52,783 nucleotides of DNA from Bacteroidales bacterium (GTDB lineage: Bacteria; Bacteroidota; Bacteroidia; Bacteroidales; UBA12077). The translations under genes and the position numbers were made by a program. The stretch covers positions 1 through 52,783 of the forward strand of contig WTBR01000092.1 of NCBI GenBank assembly GCA_013138975.1. Reading direction: 5' to 3'. Below, one piece after another: positions 1 through 8,922 of the stretch; positions within the stretch are counted from its first letter, which is position 1; every line of letters begins with the position of its first letter. The notes under the pieces are model-generated. The model saw only the letters and a list, made by a program, of their open reading frames with translations, had not been told where the DNA came from and did not search any database.

Positions 1-1046
1 TTGAGCATGAGTATGAAGATTTTCTAAAATTATCAGGGATAGAAGTAAATACACAAATCTCTTATATAAAACTATTACTTAATTTTCTATTCTCAAATAA
101 ACCTCACGTCTCTCAAAGATTTATTTCGAAAAAGTTTAAAAACAAACTTGAAAATATATTGAATGAAAAATCATTTGATTTTGTTCAGATTGAAGGATTG
201 TATGTACTTCAATATATTAACACTATACGTAAAAACTTTAAAGGAAAAATCTTATACAGATCACATAATATTGAATTTCTTATTTGGAAAAGAAATTACG
301 AAAAGACTTCGTCAATTCTTAAAAAAGTTTACTTCAAATCATTATTTAATCGACTTCAAAAACTTGAAAAAAAATTAATTAATACATACGATTACTTAAT
401 ACCCATTTCGCAAACAGATGCAAATATTTATAAAGAATTAGGGAATAACAAACCTGTATTAACTTCACCTTTTGGAATTGATTTTAAAAAAGTTAAAGAA
501 CAAAGCGTTGATAATAATATAAGCCTTGTACAAAATATCAACTATATTGGAGCTCTTGACTGGATTCCCAATCAAGAAGGCTTATTATGGTTTATAGATA
601 ATTGTTTCCCTAAAATAATAAAGTCATTTCCTCATATCACATTAAATATAGCTGGTCGAAATGCTCCAAGATGGTTGCAAAAAAAACTTGAACATAAAAA
701 TATTATATTTCTTGGGGAAGTTAAAAATGCATACGAATTTATTCAAACTCCCGGATCTATGATTGTTCCTTTATTTTCTGGAAGTGGAATGCGAGTTAAA
801 ATAATCGAAGGTATGGCTTTAAAAAAAACAATAGTTGCAACAAATATAGCTACCGAAGGTATTCATTGTATACATAATGAAAATATTATATTAGCAAACA
901 ATGTTAATGATTTTGCAAATTCAATTATTACTCTTTTAATAAAACCTGAATTGCAAATTGATATTGGAGAAAATGCTCATGATTTTGTGAAAGAACATTT
1001 TGATTTTGAGAAAATTGGATCAGACATATTAAATTTTATAAAATAA
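1..1046 (+). CDS. Glycosyltransferase family 4 protein, 5' end cut by window
   Basis: The reading frame is already open at base 3, so the gene begins before the window; the ATG at 159 is internal. The visible 347 codons hold the end of the N-terminal Rossmann domain and the whole C-terminal GT-B nucleotide-sugar domain: an IGALDWIPNQEGL segment, then IPLFSGSGMRVKIIEGMA-like residues (SGSGMRVKIIEGMALKK) and the ATNIATEGI loop typical of GT4 (GT1-group) enzymes. Family members transfer a sugar from an NDP donor to a growing glycan at the cytoplasmic membrane. A GT2 gene begins four bases after the stop, so both probably belong to an exopolysaccharide or O-antigen operon that continues to the left. 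Acceptor and sugar cannot be read from the sequence. Confidence 0.85.
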   Translation, partial: EHEYEDFLKLSGIEVNTQISYIKLLLNFLFSNKPHVSQRFISKKFKNKLENILNEKSFDFVQIEGLYVLQYINTIRKNFKGKILYRSHNIEFLIWKRNYEKTSSILKKVYFKSLFNRLQKLEKKLINTYDYLIPISQTDANIYKELGNNKPVLTSPFGIDFKKVKEQSVDNNISLVQNINYIGALDWIPNQEGLLWFIDNCFPKIIKSFPHITLNIAGRNAPRWLQKKLEHKNIIFLGEVKNAYEFIQTPGSMIVPLFSGSGMRVKIIEGMALKKTIVATNIATEGIHCIHNENIILANNVNDFANSIITLLIKPELQIDIGENAHDFVKEHFDFEKIGSDILNFIK

Positions 1047-1050
1047 TACT

Positions 1051-2223
1051 GTGTATATTTTATTCTGGATTCTTCTGTTAATTATTGTATATTCTTATAT
1101 TATATATCCTATCATAATATATATTGTAAGCCTACTTTTTCAATTCTTTAAGATTAATAAGGTAAAGGATGTTAAATCAACTTTTGAACCTGAAGTAACA
1201 CTATTTATAGCAGCTTATAATGAAATAGAATTTGTAAATAAAAAAATTAAAAATTCATTCTCTTTAGATTACCCAAAGGAAAAATTACATCACATATGGA
1301 TTACCGACGGATCTAATGATAAAACACAAGAGGCTTTAAGTAAATTTGAAAACGTAACTGTATATCATAATAAAGAGCGTAAAGGGAAAATTGGAGCCTT
1401 AAACAGAGGCATCCATTTTGTAAAAACTCCCATCGTTATTTTTTCTGATGCTAATTCAATGTTAAATAAAGATGCGATTCGACACATAGTGAATGAATTT
1501 AAAAATTCAAAAGTTGGTTGTGTTGCTGGAGAAAAAAGAATTTCAATAAAAACAAAAGATAATGCAGTTAATTCTGGCGAAGGAATTTATTGGAAATACG
1601 AATCATTCATAAAAAAATCTGAATCAATAATAAACTCAACTCTGGGAGCTGTTGGTGAACTTTTTGCAATAAGAACTAATTTATATACTAAAATAGAAGA
1701 TGACACAATTCTTGATGATTTTATTATTTCATTACGAATTGCTCAAAAAGGATATAAAATTAAATATGCACCCAAAGCATTTGCAACTGAAGATGCTTCA
1801 ATAAATATACATGAAGAATTAAAACGTAAAACAAGAATAGCTTATGGCGGATTTCAAGCTATAAGTAGGTTGTCCGGTTTATTAAATCCATTTAAAAATC
1901 CATTTTTAACATTTCAATACATTTCTCATAAAGTTTTGAGATGGACATTAGTACCATTCTCTATTTTAATAATCTTTTTTGTAAACTTATTTATTGCAAA
2001 TATTGAAAGTTGGTATGGATTTTACACAATACTTTTCATGATGCAAATAATTTTTTATTTATTTGTTATCATAGGATTAATTTTACAATCAAAAAAAACC
2101 AATTTGAAATTCCTATTTGCACCCTATTACCTTTTCGTAATGAATCTTTCAGAGATTATCGGTTTGTTTCGATTTATACGAAAAAAGCAATCTGTAAATT
2201 GGGAAAGAGCAAAAAGAAAATAA
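1051..2223 (+). CDS. Membrane glycosyltransferase, GT2 family
   Basis: This 390-residue protein has one N-terminal membrane segment (about 1-25), a cytosolic GT-A domain (about 45-285) and about three C-terminal membrane helices (about 295-375). Visible GT2 signs are the TLFIAAYNE start of the nucleotide-binding fold, ITDGSNDKT, the DxD-like FSDANSML, an acidic base region in EDDTILDDF and QAISRLSG near the position of the QxxRW motif of processive synthases. It probably builds or exports a polysaccharide at the inner membrane. The start is GTG, four bases after the preceding glycosyltransferase, which implies translational coupling. Substrate unknown. Confidence 0.85.
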   Translation: MYILFWILLLIIVYSYIIYPIIIYIVSLLFQFFKINKVKDVKSTFEPEVTLFIAAYNEIEFVNKKIKNSFSLDYPKEKLHHIWITDGSNDKTQEALSKFENVTVYHNKERKGKIGALNRGIHFVKTPIVIFSDANSMLNKDAIRHIVNEFKNSKVGCVAGEKRISIKTKDNAVNSGEGIYWKYESFIKKSESIINSTLGAVGELFAIRTNLYTKIEDDTILDDFIISLRIAQKGYKIKYAPKAFATEDASINIHEELKRKTRIAYGGFQAISRLSGLLNPFKNPFLTFQYISHKVLRWTLVPFSILIIFFVNLFIANIESWYGFYTILFMMQIIFYLFVIIGLILQSKKTNLKFLFAPYYLFVMNLSEIIGLFRFIRKKQSVNWERAKRK

Positions 2224-2272
2224 TCAATATTAATTTATATTGTCTTTTCTATGAAATTCTAAACACTTATTA

Positions 2273-2280
2273 TACTTTTG
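2273..2280 (+). promoter_or_regulatory. Candidate Bacteroidota -7 promoter element for ribBA
   Basis: TACTTTTG fits the TAnnTTTG -7 consensus of the Bacteroidota primary sigma factor and lies 31 bases before the ribBA start. No clear TTTG element is seen at the -33 position, so this is a candidate only. Confidence 0.4.
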
Positions 2281-2311
2281 CAAAAACATAATATTCCTTA
2301 AACAATACATA

Positions 2312-3571
2312 ATGTCTAATAATCAAGATAATAAACAGTCGAAACTTAATACAATCGAAGAAGCTATTGAAGATATCAGAGCTGGAAAAGTTATAATTGT
2401 TGTGGATGACGAAGATAGAGAAAATGAGGGTGATTTTGTTGTTGCTGCAGAAACTATAACTCCTGAGATTGTAAATTTTATGGCTACACACGGAAGAGGA
2501 TTAATTTGTGCACCGCTTCCAGAAGATAGATGTGAAGAGCTAGAGCTCGAATTAATGGTTGGTAATAATACTGCATTACATGCTACACCTTTCACTGTTT
2601 CCGTTGATTTAAATGGTCATGGATGCACAACAGGTATTTCTGCTTCAGACAGAGCTAAAACTATTAAGGCATTAGTAGATCCAACTACTGAACCTGAGGA
2701 ATTAGGTAGACCAGGACATATTTTTCCACTTAAGGCTAGACAAAGAGGAGTAATTAGAAGAGCAGGACATACAGAAGCAGTTGTAGATTTAACCATTCTT
2801 GCTGGCCTAAAACCTGGTGGAGCTTTAGTGGAAATAATGAACGAAGACGGAACTATGGCAAGAATGCCTGAGTTATTAAAAATTGCTGAAAGATTCAAAC
2901 TTAAAATAATTTCAATTGAAGATCTTATTAAATATAGATTAAAAAAAGATAGTTTAGTTGAAAAGGGTGTTCAAGTAAAATTACCTACTGCTCACGGTAC
3001 TTTTAATTTAATTCCGTTTAAACAAAAATCGAATGGTTTAGAACATGTTGCTTTAATTAAAGGCGATTGGACAAAAGACGAACCTGTTTCTGTTAGAGTA
3101 CATTCTTCATGCATTACTGGAGATATTTTTGGATCAATGCGTTGCGACTGTGGTCAACAATTACACGAGGCAATGAGAAAAATTGATAAAGAAGGAAAAG
3201 GTGTTATTGTTTATATGAACCAAGAAGGACGTGGAATTGGATTTTTCAATAAAATGAAGGCGTATAAACTTCAAGAACAAGGGCGAGATACTGTTGAAGC
3301 AAATATAGAACTTGGATTTGAAGATGATGAAAGAGATTATGGTGTTGGCGCAAGTATATTAAGAGAACTAGGTCTTGGAAAAATAAAACTTTTAACTAAT
3401 AATCCGATAAAAAGAAAAGGTCTTGAAGCTTATGGATTAGAAATTGTGGATAATGTTCCTTTGGAAATTGAACCAAATGAACACAACAAATTCTATTTAG
3501 AAACAAAAAGACAAAAAATGGGTCATACTTTAGAACTTGTAAGTATGAAATCATCAAAAAAAGATAATTAG
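2312..3571 (+). CDS. ribBA: Bifunctional 3,4-dihydroxy-2-butanone-4-phosphate synthase / GTP cyclohydrolase II
   Basis: This cytosolic riboflavin enzyme has two domains. The N-terminal RibB half (about 14-212) makes DHBP from ribulose 5-phosphate and shows [21 protein letters not shown] and [11 protein letters not shown]. The C-terminal RibA half (about 218-410) opens GTP and shows the zinc motif [18 protein letters not shown] with three cysteines, followed by [12 protein letters not shown] and the ring-opening region. At 419 residues it has the normal length of RibBA fusions, and both catalytic halves look intact. It stands alone with its own candidate promoter and a strong terminator. No FMN riboswitch is visible upstream. 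Confidence 0.97.
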   Translation: MSNNQDNKQSKLNTIEEAIEDIRAGKVIIVVDDEDRENEGDFVVAAETITPEIVNFMATHGRGLICAPLPEDRCEELELELMVGNNTALHATPFTVSVDLNGHGCTTGISASDRAKTIKALVDPTTEPEELGRPGHIFPLKARQRGVIRRAGHTEAVVDLTILAGLKPGGALVEIMNEDGTMARMPELLKIAERFKLKIISIEDLIKYRLKKDSLVEKGVQVKLPTAHGTFNLIPFKQKSNGLEHVALIKGDWTKDEPVSVRVHSSCITGDIFGSMRCDCGQQLHEAMRKIDKEGKGVIVYMNQEGRGIGFFNKMKAYKLQEQGRDTVEANIELGFEDDERDYGVGASILRELGLGKIKLLTNNPIKRKGLEAYGLEIVDNVPLEIEPNEHNKFYLETKRQKMGHTLELVSMKSSKKDN

Positions 3572-3596
3572 TAAGAAACTCGGTTTATTGAACTGC

Positions 3597-3632
3597 ACCC
3601 CAAATGTTGTGTCCAACATTTGGGGTGTTTTT
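3597..3632 (+). terminator. Intrinsic terminator of ribBA
   Basis: A perfect 12-bp stem (CCCCAAATGTTG with its complement) around a TGTC loop is followed by TGTTTTTT. It begins 26 bases after the ribBA stop and lies between two convergent genes. Confidence 0.95.
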
Positions 3633-3649
3633 TATGATTATATCTTTAA

Positions 3650-5014
3650 TCAAAATGTTAAAGTAAAAGTAGTGCCTCGTTTATTTCCGTCCTGAGAATC
3701 TTCAGTTTCTGATTTTGCAGTAATTGATCCAGCATGCAATCTCATTATTTGTTTAGAAAGACTTAGACCAATACCTGAACCTTTTGGCTTAGTAGTAAAA
3801 AAGGGTATGAAAATTTTATCTAAAACATCTTTAAGAATTCCCTGCCCATTATCAATAACTTGAATTGTTACTCTACTTCTTTTATTATAGTATGCTTTTA
3901 TTTGCAATAAAGGTGATTCTGTATTTTCAAGTGCGTGAATAGCATTTTTTATAAGATTAATTAAAACCTGTTCAATTAATTCGGTGTCAGCATGAATTTC
4001 AAGTGACTCAGGCATAATTGAAACCGAATAATCAACATTATTTTCTTTAATTTCTTCTTTTACTAACATCCGAATATCCTCAAAAATCTCTTTAACTTTA
4101 GCTATCCTAAAATTAGGTTTTGGAATTTTTGTTAAATTTCTATATGTGTTAACAAAATGAAGCAAACCATTACTTCTATTATGTATTGTTTTTATAGCTA
4201 AATGTGCCTCTTCAATGGACTCTTTATCCGGAGGAATATCATTATTTTTAGCTTCTTTAAACATCACCTCTAACGACGAAGTAATTGAAGATATAGGTGT
4301 AATTGAATTCATTATTTCATGTGTAAGAACCCTAATTAGTTTTTGCCAACTCTCGGTTTCTTGATCTTCTAACACACTTTGTATATTTTTAATGGTGACT
4401 AGCAAAATGCTTTTATCCATTATCTTAAACTCTGTTCCCGAAATTGCTAATTGTAAAATATCATCCTCTTCTTGAATTTTCACTAAACAACTTTTACCTG
4501 GCTCAAGTTTTATAAGGGTATTTACCAATTCCTGACTTATACTTTTTAAATCGTGAATATTCTTTACAGTATTAACCTGAAACAGTTTTTTAAAAGAGTT
4601 ATTTAACATATCAACTGTGCCATCCCGTTGATATGTAATAATACTAACATCAATATTTTTTACAAGATTTTGAAAATATTGATATTGCTCTTCTTTTTCA
4701 GATCTAACTTTTTGAAAATCCTGAATTACATCATTGAAAGCCTTATTAAGCTCATCAAATGATGATCCCATTCCTTCAATTTTAAAAGATCTGGTAAACT
4801 CTGAAAAACGAATTGATTCTAGAAAACTAGAAAGATCTCGATTTGTTTTATCCAAATATTTAAAGACAAGGTAAATCTGAAATACTATAATAAGTGCAAT
4901 TAAAAATGGAGTAATAAGATACTCTAATGTAATTGTATAAAAGAAAAGAAATATTGTTGCTGTTAACAACAATATTCTAAATATTGCGACAAATCTAAAA
5001 TTCTTAAAGACCAT
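3650..5014 (-). CDS. Membrane sensor histidine kinase, NtrY-like
   Basis: Two closely spaced membrane helices (about 10-28 and 33-50) are followed by a HAMP-like linker, a PAS-like segment (about 112-210), the dimerisation domain with H-box LTHEIMNSITPI (His232 by count) and a full GHKL ATPase domain (N-box NLIKNAIHAL, DNGQGI, FTTKPKGSGIGLSL). It should autophosphorylate and pass phosphate to the receiver encoded just upstream; its start overlaps that gene by 11 bases. There is almost no periplasmic loop between the helices, so the signal is probably sensed in the membrane or cytosol. Kinase and regulator lie divergent from the exporter genes at 6708-8681, which they probably control. Confidence 0.93.
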   Translation of the reverse strand: MVFKNFRFVAIFRILLLTATIFLFFYTITLEYLITPFLIALIIVFQIYLVFKYLDKTNRDLSSFLESIRFSEFTRSFKIEGMGSSFDELNKAFNDVIQDFQKVRSEKEEQYQYFQNLVKNIDVSIITYQRDGTVDMLNNSFKKLFQVNTVKNIHDLKSISQELVNTLIKLEPGKSCLVKIQEEDDILQLAISGTEFKIMDKSILLVTIKNIQSVLEDQETESWQKLIRVLTHEIMNSITPISSITSSLEVMFKEAKNNDIPPDKESIEEAHLAIKTIHNRSNGLLHFVNTYRNLTKIPKPNFRIAKVKEIFEDIRMLVKEEIKENNVDYSVSIMPESLEIHADTELIEQVLINLIKNAIHALENTESPLLQIKAYYNKRSRVTIQVIDNGQGILKDVLDKIFIPFFTTKPKGSGIGLSLSKQIMRLHAGSITAKSETEDSQDGNKRGTTFTLTF

Positions 5015-6380
5015 ACTTTTCCATTCTTCTATATAAGGAAGTTCTCGTCAGTCCAAGAATAGTAGCTGCCTGAGTAACATTACCTTGGTTTTGTTTTAAT
5101 ACTTTAACAATAATATTTTTCTCTACTTCATCTAAATTGTAAGTATCGATTTCTATTTCAGCAACCTTTTCACTTCGAGTCGTAAGTAAAAAATCATCAG
5201 TTTGCAATGTTTCTGAATCGCTCATAATAACGGCTCTTTCAAGTGCATGTTGCAATTCTCGAACATTTCCCGGCCATTGGTATTGATTAAGTTTTTTCAT
5301 TGCTTCAGCACTTATGCCTTTAATTTTTTTACGATACTTTTTTATATAAATACCTAAAAAATGCTCTGCAAGCAATTGTATATCACTTACTCTTTCTCGT
5401 AATGGAGGAAGGTGAACTTCCACTGTATTAATGCGATATAGCAAATCCTGTCTAAAAGATTCATCTTGAATCATTTGATGTATATTGGTGTTGGTTGCGC
5501 AAATTAATCTTACATCAATTGGACTAGGTTTATTTGCTCCTACTCTTGTAATTTCTCTTCGTTCAAGCACTGTTAATAATTTTGCTTGCATAGGTAATGA
5601 AAGATTCCCTATTTCATCTAGAAAAAGCGTACCGCCTGAAGCAATTTCAAATCGTCCTGGTTTATCTTTCTTGGCATCTGTAAATGCTCCTTTCATATGC
5701 CCAAAGAGTTCACTTTCAAATAGTGTTTCAGCTATAGAACCAAGATCAACACTAATAAATACTTCATCTTTTCGAAGCGAATTACGGTGAAGAGCTCTTG
5801 CTACTAGTTCTTTTCCTGTTCCGTTTTCACCAAGAATAAAAATATTAGCATCTGTTTTTGCTACTTTTTTTATGGTAGAGAATACTTGTTGCATCTCAGT
5901 TGAATTACCTATAAACTCATGAAAAGGTTGATCTTGAATGGCACTTATTTCTTTTTGCTTCGACTTTAAATCAGTAGCCTCACTTTTTGATCTACTAAGT
6001 TTTATTGCTGATGATATAGTTGCAAGCAATTTTTCGTTTTGCCATGGTTTCAAAACAAAATCAGTAGCACCTAGTTTTATTGCTTTTACTGCTTTTTCTG
6101 CATCTCCATACGCAGTTATAAACACAACAACTGCATCTGGTTCAATTTCAAGTACTTTTGACAACCAATCAAATCCCTCTTGACCACTAATTGCATCTTT
6201 TGTAAAGTTCATGTCAAGTAAAATGACATTATAATTTTCGTTATGTAAAAGCTCTGGAATTCGTTCAGGATTTGTTTCTGTTTGAATTAATTCCACATGA
6301 TTTTTAAGTAGTAATTTTAACGCAAACAAAATATCTTCATTGTCATCAATTGCCAAAATTTTACCAACCTTTTCGCTCAT
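5004..6380 (-). CDS. NtrC-family sigma-54-dependent response regulator
   Basis: The receiver domain (about 6-120) has DDNED, phosphoacceptor Asp56 in ILLDMNF, and KPW. The AAA+ domain (about 155-385) has Walker A GENGTGKE, the sigma-54 contact loop as GAFTDA (231-236; the textbook form is GAFTGA), GGTLFLDEIG and arginine-finger region VRELQHALERA. The Fis-type helix-turn-helix at the C-terminus reads NQGNVTQAATILGLTRTSLY. It is therefore an activator that remodels sigma-54 RNA polymerase when phosphorylated by the kinase with which it overlaps. The neighbouring gap contains a long palindrome and a sigma-54-like promoter facing the exporter genes, the expected target arrangement. Confidence 0.95.
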   Translation of the reverse strand: MSEKVGKILAIDDNEDILFALKLLLKNHVELIQTETNPERIPELLHNENYNVILLDMNFTKDAISGQEGFDWLSKVLEIEPDAVVVFITAYGDAEKAVKAIKLGATDFVLKPWQNEKLLATISSAIKLSRSKSEATDLKSKQKEISAIQDQPFHEFIGNSTEMQQVFSTIKKVAKTDANIFILGENGTGKELVARALHRNSLRKDEVFISVDLGSIAETLFESELFGHMKGAFTDAKKDKPGRFEIASGGTLFLDEIGNLSLPMQAKLLTVLERREITRVGANKPSPIDVRLICATNTNIHQMIQDESFRQDLLYRINTVEVHLPPLRERVSDIQLLAEHFLGIYIKKYRKKIKGISAEAMKKLNQYQWPGNVRELQHALERAVIMSDSETLQTDDFLLTTRSEKVAEIEIDTYNLDEVEKNIIVKVLKQNQGNVTQAATILGLTRTSLYRRMEKYGL

Positions 6381-6423
6381 AATAGTTATCTTATAAGTAG
6401 TTATATTATTTGTAAAAGTGTTT

Positions 6424-6457
6424 CAAATGTAAATATACGATTAAATACTTTTACAAA
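6424..6457 (-). promoter_or_regulatory. Candidate promoter of the regulator-kinase operon
   Basis: On the minus strand TTTG (6457-6454) and TACATTTG (6431-6424) match the Bacteroidota -33 and -7 elements with a 22-base spacer. The predicted start would give a leader of about 35 bases before the regulator gene at 6380. Confidence 0.6.
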
Positions 6458-6490
6458 AGTACAAATCTTTGAGTAAGGTGATCGTGTAAT

Positions 6491-6528
6491 TCCAGAATAA
6501 TAATTGCCAATTTAGGGATTATTCTGGA
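6491..6528. repeat. 11-bp perfect inverted repeat in the divergent gap
   Basis: TCCAGAATAAT at 6491-6501 and its complement at 6518-6528 are separated by 16 bases. No T-run follows on either strand, so a protein-binding site is more likely than a terminator. It adjoins the 38-bp palindrome next to it. Confidence 0.6.
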
Positions 6529-6534
6529 TTCAAT

Positions 6535-6572
6535 GAAACATCATGTGTACGAATTCGTACTATGCATGTTTC
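6535..6572. promoter_or_regulatory. 38-bp interrupted palindrome, likely enhancer of the NtrC-type regulator
   Basis: The perfect core GTACGAATTCGTAC (6547-6560) is flanked symmetrically by GAAACAT (6535-6541) and ATGTTTC (6566-6572), with five unmatched bases on each side. The centre is about 95 bases before the -24 box of the sigma-54-like promoter, a usual distance for an NtrC-type upstream activating site. A 13/16 copy of the core recurs at 8821-8836. The binding protein is inferred. Confidence 0.6.
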
Positions 6573-6648
6573 GTTATCGAACAGTTTGGAGTTTTTTCAA
6601 AACAACATAATTTTTACAATTAGCTGAAAAATAACAATGTAAGTGTTT

Positions 6649-6664
6649 TGGCACAGTTCATGTT
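6649..6664 (+). promoter_or_regulatory. Sigma-54-like (-24/-12) promoter for the exporter genes
   Basis: TGGCAC followed by five bases and ATGTT has the GG at -24 exactly ten bases before the G at -12. It departs from consensus TTGC at -12 (ATGT). It lies 44 bases before the membrane fusion protein start and downstream of the palindromic site, beside a gene for a sigma-54 activator. Confidence 0.6.
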
Positions 6665-6707
6665 CAATGATCACCGAATCTAAACAAATCTTACAAATTT
6701 TTTAATA

Positions 6708-7961
6708 ATGGATAAAACAATAGAAAAAAAGCATAAATGGCTAAATAAAAAGACAATCTGGATTACAGTCGGGAGTATTTTGATTCTTTTGGTTGCCTAT
6801 AATATATTTTTTGGCGACAAAAGTTCGAAATTGAACGTTGAAAAAGAAAAAATTACAATTGAATCAATTTTGGACAGTAAATTTAAGGATTATTTTTCAA
6901 CAATTGGAACTGTAGAGCCAATAAGAACAATTTTCCTTGATGCCATTGAAGGTGGAAGAGTAGAAGAAATTTTAATTGATGAAGGTAATATGGTAAAAGA
7001 AGGTGATGTTATTCTTAAATTAAGTAATATAAACCTGGTTTTAGATATCTCAAATAATGAAGCAGGCGTATCAAGAACAATTAATGATTTTGAAAATACC
7101 AAAATTCAATTAGAATTACAGACTATTAATCGAAAGCAAAGTCTTATTGAAACTGAACGTCAGCTTAAGATGCAAAAAAGACAATATGATTACAATAAGC
7201 AAATGTTGGCAGATGAACATATTTCAAAAGAATTATTTGATCAATCATTTGAGCTTTATAGTGCAACAAAGAATCGATATGATCTTCTAAAAGAAGCACT
7301 AAAAAATGATTCAATATATAAAAAAGTCCGACAAAAAGCTACGGAAGAACAGATTCGTGGAATGCAAGAAAACCTTCGAGTAATTCAAGGCAGAATGGAG
7401 GATTTGAATGTAAAAGCACCTGTTAATGGTGAATTAGCAAGTTTAATGCCTGAAATAGGACAGGTTATAGGTTATGGTTTTAGAATAGGTGCAATTAACA
7501 TACTTGATAATTATAAATTAAGAGTTGAAATTGATGAGCATTATATTGCAAGAGTACGAAAAGGTCTTCCGGGAAGTTTTGATTTTGCTGGTTCGAATTA
7601 TACATTAGTAATAGATAAAATATATCCGGAAGTTAATAATGGACGTTTTGGAGTGGATATGATATTTACCTCCGAAAAGCCTAGCCAAATAAGAATTGGT
7701 CAAACATTTAGACTAAAACTTGAGTTGGGTGAATCTAAACAAGCAGTTTTAATTCCTCGTGGAGGGTTTTATCAGAGTACTGGTGGCCAATGGGTTTATG
7801 TTGTAAATGAAAAAGGAAATCTTGCAGTGAAGAGAGATATTTCTATAGGACGTCAAAATCCTAGATATTACGAGGTTCTTGAAGGATTAAATCCGGGAGA
7901 ACAAGTAATAGTATCAAGCTATGATAACTTTAATGATGTAGATCAATTAATATTAAAATAA
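6708..7961 (+). CDS. Periplasmic adaptor (membrane fusion protein, HlyD/MacA-like)
   Basis: A cytosolic lysine-rich start and one membrane anchor (about 18-37) precede a typical adaptor: first lipoyl half (GRVEEILIDEGNMVKEGDVI), a long alpha-helical hairpin (about 115-240), second lipoyl half (LNVKAPVNGELASLMPEIGQ), then beta-barrel and membrane-proximal domains ending in EVLEGLNPGEQVIVSSYDNF. Such adaptors link an inner-membrane ABC or RND pump to a TolC-type outer-membrane channel. The next gene encodes an ABC ATPase, so this is probably a MacAB/Lol-type exporter part. Normally FtsX-like permease genes accompany the pair, but none lies here. Cargo unknown. Confidence 0.9.
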   Translation: MDKTIEKKHKWLNKKTIWITVGSILILLVAYNIFFGDKSSKLNVEKEKITIESILDSKFKDYFSTIGTVEPIRTIFLDAIEGGRVEEILIDEGNMVKEGDVILKLSNINLVLDISNNEAGVSRTINDFENTKIQLELQTINRKQSLIETERQLKMQKRQYDYNKQMLADEHISKELFDQSFELYSATKNRYDLLKEALKNDSIYKKVRQKATEEQIRGMQENLRVIQGRMEDLNVKAPVNGELASLMPEIGQVIGYGFRIGAINILDNYKLRVEIDEHYIARVRKGLPGSFDFAGSNYTLVIDKIYPEVNNGRFGVDMIFTSEKPSQIRIGQTFRLKLELGESKQAVLIPRGGFYQSTGGQWVYVVNEKGNLAVKRDISIGRQNPRYYEVLEGLNPGEQVIVSSYDNFNDVDQLILK

Positions 7962-7997
7962 ACGATTATATATAATAGTAATTTAAATTTTATAGTC

Positions 7998-8681
7998 ATG
8001 ATTAAAACTAACGATTTAGTAAAAGTTTTCAGAACAGACGAGGTAGAGACTACTGCTCTGAACAAAGTAAATTTGAATATCGAATCTGGAGAATTCGTAG
8101 CAATTATGGGACCATCAGGATGTGGAAAATCAACTTTATTAAACATCCTTGGATTATTAGACAATCCATCTTCTGGTGAATTGCATTTTACCGATCAGGA
8201 AGTTTCGAAACATTCAGAACGCCAAAGAACAAATTTAAGAAAAGCAAACATTGGTTTCGTTTTCCAAAGTTTTAACTTAATTGATGAGTTAACAGTATAT
8301 GAAAATGTAGAACTTCCATTGTTATATTTAAACATGCCTTCATCTGAAAGAAAAAAGAGAGTCGAAGAAGTACTTGACAGAATGAAAATGTCGCATCGTA
8401 AAAAGCACTTCCCACAGCAATTATCAGGTGGACAGCAGCAGCGTGTTGCTATTTCAAGAGCCGTTGTTACAAATCCAAAATTAATATTAGCGGATGAGCC
8501 TACTGGTAACTTAGACTCAGCAAATGGTGAAGAAGTTATGAATTTACTAAGTGAATTAAATAACGAAGGTACAACTATTATAATGGTTACTCACTCACCT
8601 TCAGATGCTGAAAAAGCACATAGGATCATTCAATTATTTGATGGTCATATTGTAACTGAAAATATAAAGAAAGTTTTATAA
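7998..8681 (+). CDS. ABC transporter ATP-binding protein (LolD/MacB type)
   Basis: At 227 residues this is a stand-alone nucleotide-binding subunit with Walker A GPSGCGKST, Q-loop FVFQSFNLIDELTVYENVELPL, signature LSGGQQQRVAISRA, Walker B LILADEPTGNLD and the switch histidine in MVTHS. The family powers exporters of the MacB/LolCDE/FtsEX class together with FtsX-like permeases. It sits 36 bases after the adaptor gene in one transcription unit. No permease gene follows; a structured 3' region and a terminator come next. The partner permease must be encoded elsewhere, or the locus has lost it. Confidence 0.95.
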   Translation: MIKTNDLVKVFRTDEVETTALNKVNLNIESGEFVAIMGPSGCGKSTLLNILGLLDNPSSGELHFTDQEVSKHSERQRTNLRKANIGFVFQSFNLIDELTVYENVELPLLYLNMPSSERKKRVEEVLDRMKMSHRKKHFPQQLSGGQQQRVAISRAVVTNPKLILADEPTGNLDSANGEEVMNLLSELNNEGTTIIMVTHSPSDAEKAHRIIQLFDGHIVTENIKKVL

Positions 8682-8694
8682 AAATATAAAAAAA

Positions 8695-8786
8695 TTAAGA
8701 AAGACAGAAGTGATATTCCCCTATACTTTCCCGATTTTTAAGTATATAAGATCCCCAATTTAGAAATCACTTTTGTTCTTTCTTAA
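8695..8786 (+). repeat. Long imperfect hairpin in the 3' region of the exporter operon
   Basis: A 20-base arm (8695-8714, TTAAGAAAGACAGAAGTGAT) is nearly complementary to 8766-8786. The enclosed loop has its own 7-bp stem, TATACTT with AAGTATA. The structure ends just before a separate terminator hairpin. It could stabilise the mRNA or be processed to a small RNA; function unknown. Confidence 0.5.
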
Positions 8787-8787
8787 T

Positions 8788-8819
8788 AAAAAAAGAAGCT
8801 TTTCCAAGCTTCTTTTTTT
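8788..8819 (+). terminator. Intrinsic terminator of the exporter operon
   Basis: AAAAAAGAAGCTT and AAGCTTCTTTTTTT pair around a TTCC loop and end in a run of T. Confidence 0.9.
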
Positions 8820-8820
8820 A

Positions 8821-8836
8821 TGTGCGAAATCGTACA
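8821..8836. promoter_or_regulatory. Second copy of the GTACGAA-type operator
   Basis: TGTGCGAAATCGTACA matches the core of the palindrome at 6546-6561 at 13 of 16 positions. It lies about 100 bases before a second sigma-54-like promoter, so it may be a further site for the NtrC-type regulator. Recognition is inferred from similarity and spacing only. Confidence 0.4.
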
Positions 8837-8922
8837 ACCTTTGACCGTAGCCGCACAAAATATTTTATCCTACCGATCTCTCATCTCGATTAATATCCTC
8901 ATTACCTTTGCATTATACCAAT

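Noticed and set aside
2323..2898. Two minus-strand frames inside ribBA
   Set aside because: Complete and well-conserved ribBA explains the sequence; the frames are low-complexity serine/leucine-rich.
5485..6183. Plus-strand frames of 101 and 81 codons
   Set aside because: Opposite-strand shadows of the NtrC-type regulator.
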